DNA from: Methanobacteriota archaeon
GTDB taxonomy: Archaea; Halobacteriota; Methanosarcinia; Methanosarcinales; Methanosarcinaceae
Reading direction: 5' to 3'
Length of the DNA stretch: 64,000 bases
NCBI GenBank assembly: GCA_023399215.1
Contig: JAEWQJ010000009.1
Location: forward strand, 1 to 64,000
Shown here: piece by piece, positions 16,669 through 25,588 of the stretch
Numbering within the stretch: the first letter of the stretch is position 1
Layout: every line of letters starts with the position of its first letter
Translations under genes and position numbers: made by a program
The notes under the pieces: generated by a model
What the model saw: only the letters and a program-made list of their open reading frames with translations
The model's database searches: none
Told to the model about the DNA's origin: nothing

Positions 16669-17928
16669 ATGGATAAAGAAGATAAGCAAAAGGCCACCAG
16701 GTCCAGAGCCGAAAAGTTCCATCCCACACTCTGGATCCAGGGGCAAAAGAGCTCTTTCCTTGCCGGAAAAACCATAGTTCTTGGCGTTACGGGAAGTATT
16801 GGAGCAGTCAGGGTAGTTGAACTTGCAAGAGAGCTGATAAGAAACGGGGCTGAGGTCCATGCTGTTATGACAGAGGCTGCTACACATATCCTGCACCCTG
16901 ATGCCCTGCACTATGCTACCGGAAACCCAGCAATTACGGAACTTGGAGGCAGGGTTGAGCATGTGGAGTTCTGCGGACTTAAAGGCAGAGCCGACCTTCT
17001 CCTTATAGCTCCTGCAACCGCAAATACCATAGGAAAAATCGCATACGGGATAGATGACACTCCTGTTACCTCGTTTGCAACAACTGCCCTTGGCTCTGGT
17101 GTGCCTGTGATGGTTGTTCCTGCAATGCATGAATCAATGTTCAGGCACCCGGCTGTAGCTGAGAATCTGGTAAAATTGAAAAGCTGGGGGATCTCTATTG
17201 TGGGCCCCAGACTTGAAGAAGGCGTTGCAAAAATTGCGGCAAATGAAGAAATCGTGCTCGAGGTAGAAAGGGCTCTCGGAAACAAAACCCTTGAAAACCG
17301 AAAGATAATTATCACGAGTGGCTCTACTGCCGAAAGCCTGGACCCCATCCGAATTCTCACGAACCGGGCTTCGGGTAAAACCGGCAGAGAACTTGCCCTT
17401 GAAGCTTATCGCAATGGAGCTGATGTAACCCTGGTCCATAGAGACAAACTTGGGTTTGCAGGAATTAGGGAAATTTTTGCAGAGAGTGCTGCCGACATGA
17501 CCGATGCTGTACTCTCAGAACTTGAGAAAGGGTATCATGCTCTTATCAGTTCGGCAGCAATTGCAGACTATACAGCCAAGCCGTCTCCCGAAAAGATAAA
17601 ATCGGGAGGAGAACTTACCTTAAGACTGAAGCCCACCCGCAAATTGATTAAAGAATGCCGTCAAAGGTATCCTGACCTTGTGATTATAGGTTTCAAAGCT
17701 GAAACAGGAATTGAAAAAGACGAACTCCTCAGAAGGGCTGCTTCAACCCTTAAAACTTCAAAACTGGACCTGATTGCAGCAAACGACGTCGCAAAAGGTG
17801 GAATGGGCACTGAGGAGAATGAACTGTACCTGCTTGGACGGGAAAAAAGCGAACCAAGGCACGTAAGCGGAAATAAACGCAAACTTGCAGCCTTTATCCT
17901 TGAAGAGGTAGCCGATCTGTTAAAGTAA
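16669..17928 (+). CDS. coaBC: Bifunctional phosphopantothenoylcysteine decarboxylase / phosphopantothenate-cysteine ligase
   Basis: A 419-residue CoA biosynthesis enzyme. The N-terminal flavoprotein half (residues 25-210) has the FMN-binding start KTIVLGVTGSIGAVRVVELARELI, the ATANTIGKIAYGIDD helix and the conserved VPAMHESMFRHPA segment. The C-terminal ligase half (residues 215-419) has IIITSGSTAESLDPIR and the LTNRASGKTG nucleotide-binding loop. It makes 4'-phosphopantetheine from phosphopantothenate and cysteine. The next genes make phosphopantothenate by the archaeal route, so three consecutive plus-strand genes cover most of the pathway. Confidence 0.95.
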   Translation: MDKEDKQKATRSRAEKFHPTLWIQGQKSSFLAGKTIVLGVTGSIGAVRVVELARELIRNGAEVHAVMTEAATHILHPDALHYATGNPAITELGGRVEHVEFCGLKGRADLLLIAPATANTIGKIAYGIDDTPVTSFATTALGSGVPVMVVPAMHESMFRHPAVAENLVKLKSWGISIVGPRLEEGVAKIAANEEIVLEVERALGNKTLENRKIIITSGSTAESLDPIRILTNRASGKTGRELALEAYRNGADVTLVHRDKLGFAGIREIFAESAADMTDAVLSELEKGYHALISSAAIADYTAKPSPEKIKSGGELTLRLKPTRKLIKECRQRYPDLVIIGFKAETGIEKDELLRRAASTLKTSKLDLIAANDVAKGGMGTEENELYLLGREKSEPRHVSGNKRKLAAFILEEVADLLK

Positions 17929-18047
17929 AAAATATGCTGCAAAGTATCCCAGAGTATTTTACAAAAATCCGGAAGCATTTTGCAAAGTATCCCGCAAACA
18001 CGAACGAACTTTGAAAAAATGATTAAAGTGGCAAAAAGGCGTTTTCT

Positions 18048-18950
18048 ATGTATACATATGAGAGTGAAGGAGCAGACATTCAGGCAAAAGCCTATGCTCC
18101 GGGACACATTACAGGTTTTTTCCAGATCCACGAGCATGAAAACCCTCATCGCAAGGGTTCTACAGGCTGCGGAATCGTTCTGAATGGAGGCGTAACCACC
18201 GAAGTAAAGATCGGGAGATCTGTAGAAAAAACCGAAATTTTCCTTAATGGAAAGAGAGTTGAAGGCAGAACTACTCGGACTGTCGCAGAGATGATGACTG
18301 AACTGCCTGTAAGAATAAGGAGCTGGGCAGAAATCCCAACCGGATGCGGCTTTGGAGCTTCAGGTGCAGGAGCCCTCGGGACAGCCTATGCCCTGAACAA
18401 TGTACTTTCTCTGAATCAGACCGTAAAAAGCCTGACTGAATATGCCCATGTGGCTGAGGTCGTCAATTGCAGTGGACTTGGGGATATTGCTGCCCAGTCC
18501 AGCGGTGGAGTCGTGATTAGACTGCAACCGGGTGGGCCCGAATTCGGGCTTGTGGACGGAATCCCAGCTCCCGAAGCCAGGGTTTTTTGTATTGTGCTTG
18601 GTGAGATTTCTACCGGGTCGGTCCTGAGAGATGAAGCTGCAGCCTCAAGAATTAACAGCGCAGGAAAAGAAGCTATGTCTGAGCTGCTTAAAAAGCCCAC
18701 TCTTGAGAACTTCATGCAGCAGTCAAAAGCGTTTGCCAGTAAAGCAGACCTTATGAGCAGCAGGGCAAAAGATGTGATCGAAACTGCAAATGCAAATGGT
18801 GGGCTAGCTTCCCAGGCAATGCTTGGAGATACGGTTTTCGCAATTGCCCCTTACTCCCAGCAGTTCCGTCTCTACGAAGCCCTCCAGGAATTCGGGGAGG
18901 TGCTGGAATACGGCATAAGCACCTGCGTGCCTAGGCTGATGAACGAATGA
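18048..18950 (+). CDS. Pantoate kinase (archaeal GHMP kinase)
   Basis: A 300-residue GHMP-superfamily kinase. The ATP-binding motif is EIPTGCGFGASGAGALGTAYALN (residues ~97-119), and the N-terminal part AYAPGHITGFFQIHEHE is typical of archaeal pantoate kinase. It phosphorylates pantoate to 4-phosphopantoate, replacing the bacterial PanK step. It lies between coaBC and phosphopantothenate synthetase in the same direction, as expected for the function. The C-terminal motif GDTVFAIAP is the GHMP third motif. Confidence 0.9.
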   Translation: MYTYESEGADIQAKAYAPGHITGFFQIHEHENPHRKGSTGCGIVLNGGVTTEVKIGRSVEKTEIFLNGKRVEGRTTRTVAEMMTELPVRIRSWAEIPTGCGFGASGAGALGTAYALNNVLSLNQTVKSLTEYAHVAEVVNCSGLGDIAAQSSGGVVIRLQPGGPEFGLVDGIPAPEARVFCIVLGEISTGSVLRDEAAASRINSAGKEAMSELLKKPTLENFMQQSKAFASKADLMSSRAKDVIETANANGGLASQAMLGDTVFAIAPYSQQFRLYEALQEFGEVLEYGISTCVPRLMNE

Positions 18951-19331
18951 GTTCAGGCAGAACATATTTTGATGGGTCAGGAAAATAAAAAATACTTGCA
19001 GAAAATTGCTGCGTAACTAATCTCCTTACAACTTAAAGAGAGTTAAAATAAAGTAGAGATCGAAAATTGGGATCAAATAGTAATATATAATTCAGATTAC
19101 TCATTTTTTAGTTTTTTATTTGAGTGTTCTGAACTAATTAAGCAGTTTATGTTAAAACTGATATTCAAGCAGTTTATGTAAAACTGATATTCAAGCAGTT
19201 TATGTAAAATTGATATTCAAGCAGTTTATGTTAAAATTGATGAAACTCATTTACGGATTAAGTTCATAAATAAAAAAGATACTGGAAAGTCAATTAAAAG
19301 AAAGTCAATTAAAATAAGGTAAGCGACCGAT
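18951..19331. other. Intergenic region with four 25-29-base direct repeats
   Basis: At 19139-19227 the unit AAGCAGTTTATGTWAAAMTGATATTC occurs four times with small differences. A short AAAGTCAATTAAAA duplication follows at 19285-19315. A ribosome binding site for the next gene (AAGGTAAG) is at the end. No gene in between. Confidence 0.6.
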
Positions 19332-20093
19332 ATGACCGAGATACCTAAAGACCACCCGAGGTATGAGTCCCTGCTAGCCCGTGAAAAGGTTGCAGCCGGG
19401 GTAAAAATGGGAATGACAAGCATTCAGGGGCTGATTTCCCAGGGAAGAGGCGAAAGCTTTGATTACCTTATAGGCGAGCGAAGCACCAAGTCTGCCCTGT
19501 ATGCTGAAAGAGCAGCAGTTGCTGCCCTGCTACTGGCAAAAAATCCTGTAATTTCCGTAAATGGTAATGCTGCAGCTCTCGCTCCTGACAAAATTGTAGC
19601 CCTTGCAGATGTGACAGGAGCAAAGCTCGAGGTCAATCTTTTTCACAGGACTGAAACAAGGGTCCACCTCATAATAGAACAGCTCAAAGCCAACGGAGCT
19701 TCTGAGGTTCTCGGGAAAAATCCGGATGTAAGCCTTGAACTCTCTCACGCCAGGCGGCTGGTAGAAAGCCGGGGGATATATTCTGCAGACGTCGTACTTG
19801 TCCCGCTGGAAGACGGAGATCGTTGTGAGAAACTTGTAGAAATGGGAAAAACTGTTATAGCTATTGACCTGAACCCTCTCTCACGGACTTCAAAGATGTC
19901 TACAATCTCGATAGTTGACAACTTTACCCGTGCACTCGAAAACATGATCAAGTTCGGAGTGGAACTGAAAAAGGAGAGAAATGAAGAACTTGTGAAATTA
20001 ATCACGACTTATGATAATAAAAAAACCCTCGTAGAGGCGATTTCTGAAATCCAGGAAAACCTTAAAGCTATGGCTGTAGAATTGGAACAATGA
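19332..20093 (+). CDS. 4-phosphopantoate-beta-alanine ligase (phosphopantothenate synthetase)
   Basis: A 253-residue protein of the archaeal phosphopantothenate synthetase family (former DUF137). It begins IPKDHPRYESLLAREKVAAGVKMGMTSIQGLISQGRGE and continues TKSALYAERAAVAALLLAKNPVISVNGN, all family-conserved. It joins 4-phosphopantoate with beta-alanine using ATP, completing the archaeal route whose kinase is the preceding gene. It overlaps the downstream HD gene by four bases (ATGA), so the two are translationally coupled. Confidence 0.92.
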   Translation: MTEIPKDHPRYESLLAREKVAAGVKMGMTSIQGLISQGRGESFDYLIGERSTKSALYAERAAVAALLLAKNPVISVNGNAAALAPDKIVALADVTGAKLEVNLFHRTETRVHLIIEQLKANGASEVLGKNPDVSLELSHARRLVESRGIYSADVVLVPLEDGDRCEKLVEMGKTVIAIDLNPLSRTSKMSTISIVDNFTRALENMIKFGVELKKERNEELVKLITTYDNKKTLVEAISEIQENLKAMAVELEQ

Positions 20094-20749
20094 ATATGGA
20101 CCTGATAGAAAAAACGAGGGAATTTGTAGCTACTTTTCTTGAAGGCGAACCAAGTTCCCACGATATGTCCCATATAAACAGGGTAGAAGCCCTTTGCCTG
20201 GAAATCCAGAAGGAAGAGGGGGGAGATCTTCTCGTAATTCAGCTTGCAGCTCTCCTCCACGATGTCGGCGTAATTAAGGAACATGAAGAAGGCGGGGATC
20301 ATGCCGTATATAGTGCCGACATCGCTTCTGAATTTCTTTCGAGAACAGGGCTTGGAAAAGAGGTTATTGAAGCTGTTACTGGTTGTATCCGGACACACCG
20401 CTTCAGCGCAGGGGAAAAGCCGGATAGTCTCGAAGCTCGAATTCTGCAGGACGCCGATCGGCTTGACGCCCTTGGAGCAGTGGGGATCTTCAGGGCTGTT
20501 CTTTCGATGGGAGCCCTCAGGATGTTAAAGCACACAACAGGGATGGATAAGGGAAGTTCAAAAAGAACCGTGTACATTGAAGACCCTATTGAAGGCTTTA
20601 ACGAATATATGCAGTACAAACCTTTCACAATTCCTGAAAAATTGAATACCGACACTGCAAAAAAGATCGCCGAAGAAAGGCTGAAAATCATGCGTATTTA
20701 TCTTAAAGCCCTGAACCTGGAGGCAGGAACTGACGAACAGGAACTCTGA
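20090..20749 (+). CDS. HD-domain phosphohydrolase
   Basis: A 219-residue metal-dependent phosphohydrolase with the motif series H...HD...D: SSHDMSHINRVEALCLEI, LAALLHDVGVIKEHEEGGDH, CIRTHRFSAGEKP and ILQDADRLDALGAVGIFRA. It resembles the YedJ-like HD group; the substrate is unknown. The start ATG overlaps the phosphopantothenate synthetase stop by four bases, so it is made together with the CoA genes. A role in removing a phosphorylated intermediate is only a guess. Confidence 0.85.
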   Translation: MNMDLIEKTREFVATFLEGEPSSHDMSHINRVEALCLEIQKEEGGDLLVIQLAALLHDVGVIKEHEEGGDHAVYSADIASEFLSRTGLGKEVIEAVTGCIRTHRFSAGEKPDSLEARILQDADRLDALGAVGIFRAVLSMGALRMLKHTTGMDKGSSKRTVYIEDPIEGFNEYMQYKPFTIPEKLNTDTAKKIAEERLKIMRIYLKALNLEAGTDEQEL

Positions 20750-21092
20750 GTAAGGAGCAAGTTTGAGTAGGCTTCAACAGGTTTTAAGATTTTAGTAGAG
20801 CAAAACCGACAGTAAAGCACCAACGCTGCAAATCCTGTTTCTCAAAACTCAGGAATTCTTATTTTCTCAGGAATTCTTATTTTCTTGGGAATTCTTATTT
20901 TCTCATAAATTTATGAGTTTTTCTCAGGGTTTTAGCATAATTTTCAGGACAACTTTTTTTAGGATAACCTCTTAATTCCAATACCTTTTAATTCCATTTG
21001 TCTGTTAAGTCCAGTATTTCTTTAATTGGATAGAATTCTTAAATTCAGAATAGTCTAACAGCTTCAGTTCATTACCTTACGGATCTGATTGT
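20750..21092. other. Intergenic region, 343 bases, with repeats
   Basis: Three 18-base units of GGAATTCTTATTTTCTY lie at 20851-20905. The remainder is AT-rich and presumably carries the promoter for the deaminase gene. No gene recognised. Confidence 0.5.
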
Positions 21093-22391
21093 ATGGCTGA
21101 CATAATTGTAAAAAATGCTTATGTTCTGACGATGGACCCCGATGCGGGAGACCTCAAAAACGGGACTGTTGTCATTGAAGACGGAAAAATTACGGAGATC
21201 GGGGAAAAGACCAGTGAAAGTGCCGATACCGTGATTGATGCAAACCACTCGGTAGTAATGCCAGGGCTTGTAAATACGCATACTCATGCCGCAATGACTC
21301 TTTTTCGGGGTTATGCCGACGATTTACAGCTTGCAGACTGGCTTGAAGGTCATATCTGGCCTGCCGAGGCAAAGCTGACTGCAGATGATGTCTATAAAGG
21401 CAGTCTGCTTGCCTGCCTGGAAATGATCAGGTCAGGCACTACATCTTTTGCGGACATGTACTTTTATATGGACGAGACTGCAAAAGCTGTTGAGGCGTCA
21501 GGGCTTCGGGCCTCGCTTTGTCATGGGCTTATAGAGCTCTGGAACGAAGAAAAAGGAGCAACAGACCTTAAGGAAGGAAAGCGCTTTGTCCGGGCCTGGC
21601 AGGGAGCGGCTGACGGCAGGATAAAAACAATGTATGGACCTCATGCCCCGAATACCTGCTCGGAGGAATTTCTTGCAAAGGTAAGGGAAGAAGCCAACAG
21701 GGACGGCGCAGGAATCCATATTCATCTCCTTGAAACGGAAGCCGAACTCCTGGCTATGAAAGAAAGGTACGGAAAATGTTCGGTGCACCTCCTGGAAGAC
21801 ATAGGGTTTTTAGGGCCGGATGTGCTTGCTGCTCACTGCGTCTGGCTTTCGGACGGCGACATCGAAATTCTGGGAAAAAGAGGAGTGAATGTTTCCCATA
21901 ATGTCATAAGTAATATGAAACTGGCTTCAGGAATTGCACCTGTACACAAGATGCTCGAAAAAGGGGTCAATGTGAGTCTTGGCACTGACGGATGTGCCTC
22001 AAACAATAACCTTGATCTTTTTGAGGAGATGAAGACGGCTGCTCTTCTGCATAAAGTCAATACTTTCAGCCCTACTGCCCTTCCTGCGCGACAGGTGCTT
22101 CAAATGGGTACGGTAAACGGTGCAAAAGCCCTTGGCACGGAAACCGGCATGTTGAAAGTCGGAATGAAAGCGGACCTTATCGTGGTAGATATGAAAAAAC
22201 CGCATCTTACCCCTTGCTTTGATGTTCCCTCCCACCTGGTGTACTCTGCAAAAGGAAGCGATGTCAGGACAACAATTGTAAATGGGAAAGTCCTTATGGA
22301 TGATTACAAAGTGCTGGTCCTGGACGAGCAGAAAGTTATGGAAGATGCTCAAAAAGCCGCAGACGAGCTTGTAGCGAGGGTAAACGCCTGA
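21093..22391 (+). CDS. dadD: 5'-deoxyadenosine/S-adenosylhomocysteine/methylthioadenosine deaminase (amidohydrolase)
   Basis: A 432-residue amidohydrolase. Metal and substrate residues are visible as VNTHTHAAMTLFRG, HIHLLETEAE, AAHCVWLSD and LGTDGCASNNNLD. In methanogens this family (DadD) deaminates 5'-deoxyadenosine, SAH and MTA to the inosyl compounds. The gene is directly followed by the S-adenosyl/S-inosylhomocysteine hydrolase, which fits a pathway in which SAH is deaminated before cleavage. Exact substrate preference is inferred from the family, not visible here. Confidence 0.9.
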   Translation: MADIIVKNAYVLTMDPDAGDLKNGTVVIEDGKITEIGEKTSESADTVIDANHSVVMPGLVNTHTHAAMTLFRGYADDLQLADWLEGHIWPAEAKLTADDVYKGSLLACLEMIRSGTTSFADMYFYMDETAKAVEASGLRASLCHGLIELWNEEKGATDLKEGKRFVRAWQGAADGRIKTMYGPHAPNTCSEEFLAKVREEANRDGAGIHIHLLETEAELLAMKERYGKCSVHLLEDIGFLGPDVLAAHCVWLSDGDIEILGKRGVNVSHNVISNMKLASGIAPVHKMLEKGVNVSLGTDGCASNNNLDLFEEMKTAALLHKVNTFSPTALPARQVLQMGTVNGAKALGTETGMLKVGMKADLIVVDMKKPHLTPCFDVPSHLVYSAKGSDVRTTIVNGKVLMDDYKVLVLDEQKVMEDAQKAADELVARVNA

Positions 22392-22400
22392 AAACTCTGC

Positions 22401-22446
22401 TTATGTCAAGAATAATTTATGTCAAGAATAATTTATGTCAAGAATG
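22401..22446. repeat. Three tandem 17-base repeats after the deaminase gene
   Basis: The unit TTATGTCAAGAATAATT occurs about three times ten bases after the stop. A second short duplication (GAATTAGTAACCT) follows at 22463-22490. Confidence 0.7.
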
Positions 22447-22564
22447 TCTCACTGTGGAAACTGAATTAGTAACCTGAATTAGTAACCTGAGTGAGTAAAG
22501 GATAAACACTTATGTTTTGAGTTAGAATAAAGATCGAACTCAACCGCATATTTGATATTACGGG

Positions 22565-23806
22565 ATGAACATGACCGAAAAAGAACTCATAGAATCCGGA
22601 AACATGAAGATGGACTGGGCAAGAAACCATATGCCCGTACTTGCCATCGTCAGGAAAAAATTCGAGGAGGAAAAACCCCTTAAAGGGATGAAGGTAGGAA
22701 TGGCTCTGCATGTGGAAGCAAAAACTGCAGTCCTTGTAGAGACCCTCGCTGCAGGCGGTGCAGAGGTAGCAATTACCGGCTGCAATCCCCTCAGCACTCA
22801 GGACGACGTGTCCCTTGCCCTCGGCACCCGCAAGAACATAAGCTGTTTTGCAAGATACGGAGTCGAGAGCCAGGAATATTATGAAGCAATTGACCAGGTC
22901 CTGGACATCAAACCCGATATCACAATCGATGACGGGGCAGACCTTATATTCAAATTACATAAAGAAAGGACCGACCTGCTTCCGAATATCCTTGGCGGCT
23001 GCGAAGAAACAACAACTGGTGTTCACAGGCTTCATGCGATGGAAAAAGAAGGAGCCCTGAAAATGGCGGTAATCGCGGTAAACGATGCCATGACCAAATA
23101 CCTCTTTGACAACCGCTATGGAACAGGCCAGTCAGCATGGGACGGGATTAACAGGACCACAAACCTCCTGGTAGCAGGTAAAAACGTTGTTGTTGCAGGC
23201 TACGGCTGGTGCGGGCGCGGAGTTGCGATGCGTGCTTCAGGCCTTGGGGCAAATGTAATCGTTACCGAAGTCGATCCTGTAAGAGCTCTTGAAGCCAGAA
23301 TGGACGGGTACAGGGTCATGAAGATGGCAGATGCTGCGAAATTAGGTGAAATCTTTGTGACCACCACAGGAAACCGTGATATCCTCACAGCCGAAAATTT
23401 CAAGTCCATGCCTGACGGAGCAATCCTTGCAAATTCCGGCCACTTCAATGTGGAAATCGATATGGAAGCCCTTGAATCTCTTGCAAAATCCGTCCGGATC
23501 GTAAGACACAACATAAAAGAATACGATCTCAGCGACAGGCGCATCAATGTCATAGCTGAAGGCAGGCTGGTCAATCTGGCTGCTGGCGATGGCCACCCGG
23601 CTGAAGTCATGGATATGAGTTTTGCAAACCAGGCTCTCTGTGTGCGTTATATTGCCGAAAACAAGCTTCCGAACGGAGTCCATAAGGTACCTCTGGAACT
23701 TGATACTTTTGTGGCAAGAATGAAACTTCAGTCAATGGGTATAACCATCGATGAACTCACGTCGACGCAGAAATGCTACATGAGCGGCTGGGAGTGCGGG
23801 ACATAA
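22565..23806 (+). CDS. ahcY: Adenosylhomocysteinase family protein, probably S-inosyl-L-homocysteine hydrolase
   Basis: A 413-residue NAD-dependent hydrolase of the SAH hydrolase family. Visible are the NAD-binding loop VVAGYGWCGRGVAMRA, the substrate segments ITGCNPLSTQDDVSLAL and NDAMTKYLFDNRYGTGQS, and the C-terminal NSGHFNVEID. Methanogen members have been shown to prefer S-inosylhomocysteine, produced by the deaminase encoded just upstream. Together the pair would return homocysteine and hypoxanthine nucleoside after methyl transfer. The start ATG (22565) is followed by a second ATG at 22571; either could be used. Confidence 0.92.
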   Translation: MNMTEKELIESGNMKMDWARNHMPVLAIVRKKFEEEKPLKGMKVGMALHVEAKTAVLVETLAAGGAEVAITGCNPLSTQDDVSLALGTRKNISCFARYGVESQEYYEAIDQVLDIKPDITIDDGADLIFKLHKERTDLLPNILGGCEETTTGVHRLHAMEKEGALKMAVIAVNDAMTKYLFDNRYGTGQSAWDGINRTTNLLVAGKNVVVAGYGWCGRGVAMRASGLGANVIVTEVDPVRALEARMDGYRVMKMADAAKLGEIFVTTTGNRDILTAENFKSMPDGAILANSGHFNVEIDMEALESLAKSVRIVRHNIKEYDLSDRRINVIAEGRLVNLAAGDGHPAEVMDMSFANQALCVRYIAENKLPNGVHKVPLELDTFVARMKLQSMGITIDELTSTQKCYMSGWECGT

Positions 23807-24410
23807 TTTAGAAAAGCAAAAGAGAATAATCTCGCAATTAAGAGATTCTGATGCTTCAAAATGCAGTGAATATTATTGCTTTTAATTTTTGATTGCGTTC
23901 CATTTTCATAAGGTGATAATATTTACTGCATTTCAGAATCTTTACGACACTTATAAAAACTAAGATACTCTGTAAAAATTAACAACTACTGTAAAATTAA
24001 TATGTATTGTAAAAAAATTGATGGTCCTTTTTTCTTGTTTTCTTTCCACGACTTATGTAAGTTCCATTTTCAGTAATATTGCCCTGGTTAGTAAGACCAT
24101 AGAGCTTGCAGTTTTTGTTCGGACAAGCAACGTCAAAGAATTATGGTTTTTGACTTCTTTTTCCCATTATATAAACATGGTATTAAATATATAATATCAA
24201 TTAGATACAAATTGACCATCCAATTGCTTGCATATAATCCTGATACTGCGTTTAAAACTTAAATCATTCTCACAATCTATTTTTCAAAAAAAGCTTGGCC
24301 AAAAAATACTACAGGTGGTGTATATCACAACCTTTTTTCAAAAAAAGCTTGACCAAAAAACAGCACTTGACCAAAAACAGTACTCACAAAGGCTGTCTTT
24401 ACTATCTTCA
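23807..24410. other. Intergenic region with transposase debris
   Basis: Contains the transposase fragment at 24015-24140 and two copies of TTTTTTCAAAAAAAGCTTGRCC near 24280 and 24335. An A/T-rich inverted-looking stretch (GATGCTTCAAAATGCAGTGAATATTATTGC against GTGATAATATTTACTGCATTTC, 23850-23935) could form a long hairpin after ahcY. No intact gene. Confidence 0.5.
24015..24140 (-). pseudogene. Transposase N-terminal fragment (zinc-finger part)
   Basis: The minus strand encodes FDVACPNKNCKLYGLTNQGN followed by ITENGTYISRGK, the CxxxxC-type start of a Methanosarcina transposase. It is preceded by a stop and not followed by the catalytic part. It is a leftover; the IS family cannot be named by eye. 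Confidence 0.5.
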
Positions 24411-24458
24411 CCTCGATTCACGCATACCTCGATTCACGCATACCTCGATTCACGCATA
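24411..24458. repeat. Three perfect 16-base tandem repeats
   Basis: CCTCGATTCACGCATA occurs three times without a gap. The last copy supplies the stop codon of the RelE-like toxin gene on the minus strand. Confidence 0.85.
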
Positions 24459-24731
24459 AGCAGTATGCATGTTATATGCCCGCGTGTAATGCTCAAAAAC
24501 TAGCATGGTAAGGATATTTGTATCATGGTCAAAAGTATAGACCAGCACGAAGGGCCCGATATGAATTCTCCATTTATCTTCAAACTCGGCTTCAAGGGGA
24601 ATGCCCATTTCCGGCCTGTAAGCTAGAAGTCGGAGGCGGTGTTTCACGTAATCATAACCTGGCCTGTCAAGTCTATACAAATTTTTAAGGTTTTTGTAAA
24701 CTGAGGGATGAAGGGCTACTTTGTATGTCAT
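24450..24731 (-). CDS. RelE/ParE-family toxin
   Basis: A 93-residue protein with the RelE fold pattern: MTYKVALHPSVYKNLKNL, then KWRIHIGPFVLVYTFDHDTNILTMLVFEHYTRAY. RelE toxins cut mRNA in the ribosome. It overlaps the upstream small gene by four bases (ATGA at 24728-24731), the usual antitoxin-toxin arrangement. The last codons and stop lie in a 16-base tandem repeat, so the C-terminus may vary between strains. Confidence 0.85.
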   Translation of the reverse strand: MTYKVALHPSVYKNLKNLYRLDRPGYDYVKHRLRLLAYRPEMGIPLEAEFEDKWRIHIGPFVLVYTFDHDTNILTMLVFEHYTRAYNMHTAYA

Positions 24732-24922
24732 TCCTCTACCTTCTCGAAAAGTTCATCAAGCTCAAACGCAGGCGGCTGGTTGATTAAAATATCATGTTCT
24801 GCTTTACGTATTTTAAAAGAGAAAGATGGCTGAAAAGCAGCTTCAAGCGGGTACTTGATCTCATTAAATTTTTTCTCAAGCTCTGTTAGCTGGTTGAAAA
24901 TTTCTGTAAGTGTCATACCCAC
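24728..24922 (-). CDS. Antitoxin of the RelE-type pair
   Basis: A 64-residue acidic helical protein (MTLTEIFNQLTELEKKFNEIKYPLEAAF, ending PPAFELDELFEKVEE). The overlap with the toxin start and the size are typical of antitoxins. No DNA-binding domain is obvious, so it may neutralise through its C-terminal helix only. The first ATG is 24922; MTLTEIF at 24916 is equally possible. Confidence 0.72.
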   Translation of the reverse strand: MGMTLTEIFNQLTELEKKFNEIKYPLEAAFQPSFSFKIRKAEHDILINQPPAFELDELFEKVEE

Positions 24923-25231
24923 CAGCGCAATCGGTTTATAAAGATATCAGGAAATTCCTTTTAAGTTTTAAGGTATTCTTAGAATTATGTTTAAAGATAT
25001 ACTTTAATATAACGGTTTCTATAAAATAGTTATATTTAATCATGATAATTAAATCTTAAAAAACTTAAAAAACTAACTTAAAAAACTAACTTAAAAAATT
25101 AACTTAAAAAACTAGTTCTTCAAGCTGTCTCAAAACCATTTTGAACTGTATAATTGAGTAATACCTATTTCAATTTTCAATTTATTTCAACAAGAACAGA
25201 TTAATTTTCATAGCTCAACATAGCTTATTTG
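24923..25231. other. Intergenic region with an IS end
   Basis: AT-rich with five short AACTTAAAAAACT repeats at 25055-25110. At 25119-25145 it contains AAGCTGTCTCAAAACCATTT followed by TGA, identical to a sequence at 39466-39488 that truncates a histidine kinase gene. This is probably the terminal inverted repeat of the IS whose remnant follows. Confidence 0.55.
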
Positions 25232-25490
25232 CTATTCTAGCTCGAATTTTCCCTTTATTCCAGCCTTAATCTCCCCCCAACTATCATTTCTTGTAAAAGG
25301 AATCTCAAATGCAGCAGAACAATAATAACAGTCTTTTTCTTTATCGTATTTAAAGAAAGATTTCATGAACTTCCTGTTTTTCCTTCTTTTCAGCTTTATA
25401 AAAGTTATCAGGGATATAGGTATCAATGCCTTCTTCCAGTAAAAATTCCAGATTTTCATCTGAGAAAACCTGCATTTGAAAGCATTATTG
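25232..25490 (-). pseudogene. Remnant of an IS1182-like transposase
   Basis: In shifting frames the minus strand encodes SDENLEFLLEEGIDTYIPDN, FYKAEKKEKQEVHE and then FKYDKEKDCYYC. This order (EGIDxYIPDN, then FxYDxExDxYxCP) is characteristic of IS1182-type transposases just upstream of their Cys-rich region. Frameshifts and loss of both ends show it is dead. A probable IS end lies about 90 bases downstream. Confidence 0.6.
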
Positions 25491-25546
25491 TTTGCTTATA
25501 TCCCAGTATATTTTTATAATACCTAAATTTGAGCGTGCACCCCTTC

Positions 25547-25588
25547 AGAATCAACCTTTTAGAATCAACCTTTTAGAATCAACCTTTT
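25547..25588. repeat. Three perfect 14-base tandem repeats at a gene end
   Basis: AGAATCAACCTTTT is repeated three times. The last two bases of the array are the first part of the stop codon (25587-25589) of the minus-strand gene. Confidence 0.85.
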
